Under the pieces are notes generated by a model. It did not search any database and was not told where the DNA came from. It saw nothing but the letters and a program-made list of their open reading frames with translations. A stretch of DNA of 9,434 bases, taken from contig CAUGKZ010000037.1 in the NCBI GenBank assembly GCA_959600065.1, positions 1 through 9,434 on the forward strand, read 5' to 3'. Within the stretch, counting starts at the first letter, position 1; each line of letters begins with the position of its first letter. This stretch comes from an uncultured Kroppenstedtia sp. GTDB lineage: Bacteria; Bacillota; Bacilli; Thermoactinomycetales; DSM-45169. Made by a program: the position numbers and the translations under genes. Shown here one piece after another: positions 8,107 to 9,434 of this stretch.

Positions 8107-8208
8107 ATGCAGCGTCGCCTTCTTTGCCTGTTTTCCGGTTCGGCTCCGTTCCGGCCGACGGCCGGGCGGAATCCAATTCAATCGAAGGCTGTTGAATCAC
8201 TGGAATAG
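8107..8208 (+). CDS. Possible 33-residue small protein or leader peptide
   Basis: This ATG-to-TAG frame of 33 codons starts about 36 bases after the predicted transcription start and has a GGAGAG ribosome binding site with a 7-8 base spacing, better than that of the overlapping longer frame. The product begins MQRRLLCLFSG, is basic at the N-terminus and has a short hydrophobic stretch; it resembles no family I recognise. It could be a genuine small protein, a regulatory leader or a chance ORF. Its codon usage resembles that of the neighbours. Confidence 0.3.
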   Translation: MQRRLLCLFSGSAPFRPTAGRNPIQSKAVESLE

Positions 8209-8229
8209 GGTGATGGAAAGGAAGGCGCG

Positions 8230-8319
8230 ATGGGTGTTCTGCAGGTGCCACTTGTTGTGTGGCAGAACCGCCCCTCACCCGAAAAGCAGTCGATCAACAT
8301 GCCGGATCTCAATCCATGA
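8230..8319 (+). CDS. Possible 29-residue small protein upstream of the RHH gene
   Basis: This ATG-to-TGA frame is preceded by a strong GGAAAGGAAGG ribosome binding site. The product begins MGVLQVPLVVWQNRP and ends in PDLNP; no family is recognised. Its stop lies 16 bases before the next start codon and within that gene's ribosome binding region, so coupled translation is possible. A small dyad, TGCCAC and GTGGCA seven bases apart, lies within it. It could also be a regulatory leader or the decayed end of a former upstream gene. Confidence 0.35.
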   Translation: MGVLQVPLVVWQNRPSPEKQSINMPDLNP

Positions 8320-8335
8320 AAGGCGGGTCAGCAGA

Positions 8336-8974
8336 ATGGCTATTACCGTGGGAGTTTACCTCGGAAAGAAAGACCGTTTTCTTCGCAACTGGTATGATAT
8401 CCTGCCCAGAGGACAGTTTCCGTTGTTGGTTAAATATTGCATTCAGTCTTATTTAAAAGGAATCTACTTTCCGCTGAATACGATTTGTGATTCCGATTCC
8501 TTTCGGGAGCGGCTCGCTTCCATGAAAAAATTGTCCCCCACTCAGCGAAATGTGACGTTCACGGAAGAGGATGGTCCGGTGTTTAAGTGGGTGGAAGAGG
8601 TGGACAACGGGTATCGCAGTGAGGAAATCAAAACGATTCTGAAGGACACCATTGTACATACGCTCTTGGAGGAACATGAGCGGACGCCCCTGGCCCGGCA
8701 GCGCTACAACCATCTGTGGAAGAAGCCGGAGTCGCCGATGTACAAGCCTGCTACGGAGGATATGAGGATCCATTGGCAAGGCGGGGGAGAGTCTCCCCCG
8801 AAGGGACGGGAACAGTGGGCAGCGGGAGTGGATGCCTTTTCGGCAACCCGATCTGGAAAAAGAGCAGGGGGAGGTAGTCAGCGGGTTTTGTATCGTTGGC
8901 AGGATGAGGCGAAGGAGGGGCCTGGAGAGCAGAAGAAGGAACCTGCTCCCCGGTGGGTCGGTCGGATGGTTTAG
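8336..8974 (+). CDS. Tandem ribbon-helix-helix-like (ParR/TraY-like) putative DNA-binding protein
   Basis: This 212-residue protein has no annotation I can name with certainty. Residues 5-42 fit the ribbon-helix-helix pattern: a short strand (VGVYL), a helix around WYDILP, a turn at G26, and a second helix VKYCIQSYL. Residues 71-110 repeat the pattern without gaps at an offset of exactly 66: V7/V73, D13/D79, W19/W85, D21/E87, L23/V89, G26/G92, V32/I98, K33/K99, I36/L102, L40/I106. The C-terminal half from about 140 is rich in Gly, Arg, Glu and Pro and looks disordered. The ATG is chosen because AAAGGCGGG lies 9 bases upstream and the N-terminal strand begins there; the in-frame extension to 8093 gives Cys/Arg-rich, non-protein-like sequence. 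Segregation-type ParR proteins pair with an actin-like partner, which is absent here. Confidence 0.6.
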   Translation: MAITVGVYLGKKDRFLRNWYDILPRGQFPLLVKYCIQSYLKGIYFPLNTICDSDSFRERLASMKKLSPTQRNVTFTEEDGPVFKWVEEVDNGYRSEEIKTILKDTIVHTLLEEHERTPLARQRYNHLWKKPESPMYKPATEDMRIHWQGGGESPPKGREQWAAGVDAFSATRSGKRAGGGSQRVLYRWQDEAKEGPGEQKKEPAPRWVGRMV

Positions 8975-9004
8975 AGCCTGTCGGGTCCTTCTTTAGATAC
9001 ACCC

Positions 9005-9141
9005 TAGAAGCGTTGTGAAAAACTCGTCATAGGGAGGATAGGGTTTCCCGTGGAACGTCGTTGGCTCGCAAGAACAACGGAATGACATGTAAAACCCCAT
9101 CCCGGCCATCCCAGATCGATGTAAACCACAACGCTTCTAAA
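9005..9141 (-). repeat. Palindromic repeat R2, right copy (~137 bp)
   Basis: This is a long palindrome bounded by perfect 13-bp inverted repeats, TAGAAGCGTTGTG at 9005-9017 and CACAACGCTTCTA at 9127-9139. Inside, 9032-9046 pairs with 9092-9103 (AAACCCCATCCC), and CGTTG at 9059-9063 pairs with CAACG at 9075-9079 around an 11-base loop. The minus strand aligns along its length with 274-400. The form, a short element with terminal inverted repeats and no coding capacity, is that of a MITE-like or structured dispersed repeat. It starts 30 bp after the RHH gene stop and could also end that transcript, although no T-run follows. Confidence 0.7.
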
Positions 9142-9193
9142 GCAGAGAGACCGAAAAAGAGAGGGTTACAGAGGGTCAGAAAAGGAGAATTAT

Positions 9194-9227
9194 AAAAAAA
9201 CAGCCCCCAGGGAAAGAGGGGGCTGTT
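9194..9227 (-). terminator. Rho-independent terminator (leftward transcription)
   Basis: AACAGCCCCC at 9199-9208 and GGGGGCTGTT at 9218-9227 form a perfect 10-bp GC-rich stem with a 9-base loop. On the minus strand the stem is followed by a run of T. It therefore ends transcripts coming from beyond the right edge of the window; on the plus strand no T-run follows. Confidence 0.9.
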
Positions 9228-9232
9228 ATCAG

Positions 9233-9343
9233 TTACATATCCAGGCTGTTGATAAAATGGTTGCGGAGGAGCATCCTGTACTGCTCAAGCGTGGAAAACG
9301 ATCTCGCTAAAATTGGGCGAATGCAGGCGTGTTCATTAGTCCT
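9233..9343 (-). pseudogene. Possible 3' coding remnant ending at the terminator
   Basis: A minus-strand frame ends with TAA at 9233-9235, only five bases before the terminator stem, as expected for a real gene end. It reads STLEQYRMLLRNHF and ends INSLDM, a plausible helical C-terminus. The frame is closed by a stop just upstream at about 9344, and no good start with a ribosome binding site lies inside, so if it is coding it is a frameshifted or truncated remnant. The C-terminus has a transposase-like feel but cannot be assigned. Confidence 0.3.
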
Positions 9344-9434
9344 ATGTTAGGTAGGAAATCAGGTCGGGATGGTGGGACAGCTACGATCTCTTGCAAAGAG
9401 CGCATAGCGAGACCCGGGAGCGGAAAGCGACCCT
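9307..9434 (-). CDS. Partial ORF entering from the right edge, unidentified
   Basis: This minus-strand frame is open to the window edge and ends TAG at 9307-9309. An internal ATG at 9403-9405 would give a 32-residue peptide beginning MRSLQEIVAVPP. It covers R1, and its DFLPNI...NTP segment matches the translated left R1 copy with substitutions confined to codon positions 1 and 3. That pattern favours past coding function, but the peptide is too short to assign. It may join the adjacent frame ending at 9233 through a frameshift. Confidence 0.3.
   Translation of the reverse strand, partial: GRFPLPGLAMRSLQEIVAVPPSRPDFLPNIGLMNTPAFAQF
9324..9373 (-). repeat. Repeat R1, right copy (50 bp, imperfect)
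   Basis: The minus strand of this segment matches 1-50 at 41 of 50 positions without gaps. With R2 it gives the order R1-spacer-R2 on both sides of the window in inverted orientation, with spacers of about 223 and 182 bp. It is bracketed by an 8-bp dyad, TCTCGCTA at 9302-9309 and TAGCGAGA at 9405-9412, and next to a small hairpin CTCTT/AAGAG at 9388-9400. Confidence 0.7.

Noticed and set aside
8048..8278. 76-codon minus-strand frame opposite the small ORFs
   Set aside because: It would use a GTG start without a ribosome binding site and overlaps the predicted plus-strand promoter; composition alone does not support it.
8093..8335. In-frame N-terminal extension of the RHH-like gene
   Set aside because: The extension is rich in Cys and Arg with no family features, whereas ATG at 8336 has its own ribosome binding site and begins exactly at the RHH strand.
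1..9434. Composite transposon carrying the wal operon
   Set aside because: The inverted flanks suggest it, but no transposase is intact and walRK is an essential conserved chromosomal locus; scattered repeat copies are the simpler explanation.
1..9434. CRISPR array, tRNA or rRNA genes
   Set aside because: No regularly spaced direct repeats, cloverleaf-like segments or conserved rRNA stretches were seen on either strand.

Overview
The window looks like chromosomal DNA of an endospore-forming Bacillota. It carries the complete, collinear WalR-WalK-WalH-WalI-WalJ (YycFGHIJ) operon on the minus strand, a YheC/YheD-type spore-coat ATP-grasp gene, a perfect Spo0A box, and G-rich Shine-Dalgarno sequences. 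The roughly 50% GC feel and the divergence of the accessory Wal proteins suggest a Thermoactinomycetaceae-like lineage, but that is inference; no genus can be read from the sequence alone.

Layout, left to right. Positions 1-469 have no convincing gene. They hold a 50-bp repeat at the extreme left edge (R1), GC-rich hairpins, and a ~127-bp imperfect palindrome (R2). Positions 470-5922 are the wal operon in minus orientation (transcribed right to left): response regulator WalR, sensor kinase WalK, membrane-anchored regulators WalH and WalI, and the metallo-beta-lactamase-fold protein WalJ. Every junction overlaps, and walK, walH and walJ use GTG, GTG and TTG starts, so translational coupling is likely. 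A 288-bp gap (5923-6210) probably holds the walR promoter. Further upstream on the same strand (6211-7080) is an exported HExxH metalloprotein of the peptidase-MA-like type. A short divergent region with a good extended -10 for the peptidase separates it from a short YheC/YheD-family protein (7199-7990, plus).

From 7991 the window becomes less ordinary. A perfect 0A box sits just upstream of a sigma-A-like promoter. It is followed by two tiny ORFs with good ribosome binding sites, then a 212-residue protein (8336-8974). That protein appears to contain two ribbon-helix-helix-like repeats in one chain at an exact 66-residue offset, followed by a basic, probably disordered tail. This resembles ParR/TraY-type DNA-binding proteins, but no ParM/ParA-type partner is present here. 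Downstream, 8975-9434 contains a second R2 palindrome, a strong minus-strand terminator, short coding remnants reading leftward, and a second R1, both repeats inverted relative to the left copies.

Functionally, the left and centre are the cell-wall homeostasis control module: WalK senses wall status, WalR drives autolysin and wall genes, and WalH/WalI modulate WalK. The right part is sporulation-flavoured: a spore coat-type ATP-grasp protein and a putatively Spo0A-controlled DNA-binding protein. The inverted repeat pairs flanking everything and the tandem RHH-like gene are the least explained parts of the window.
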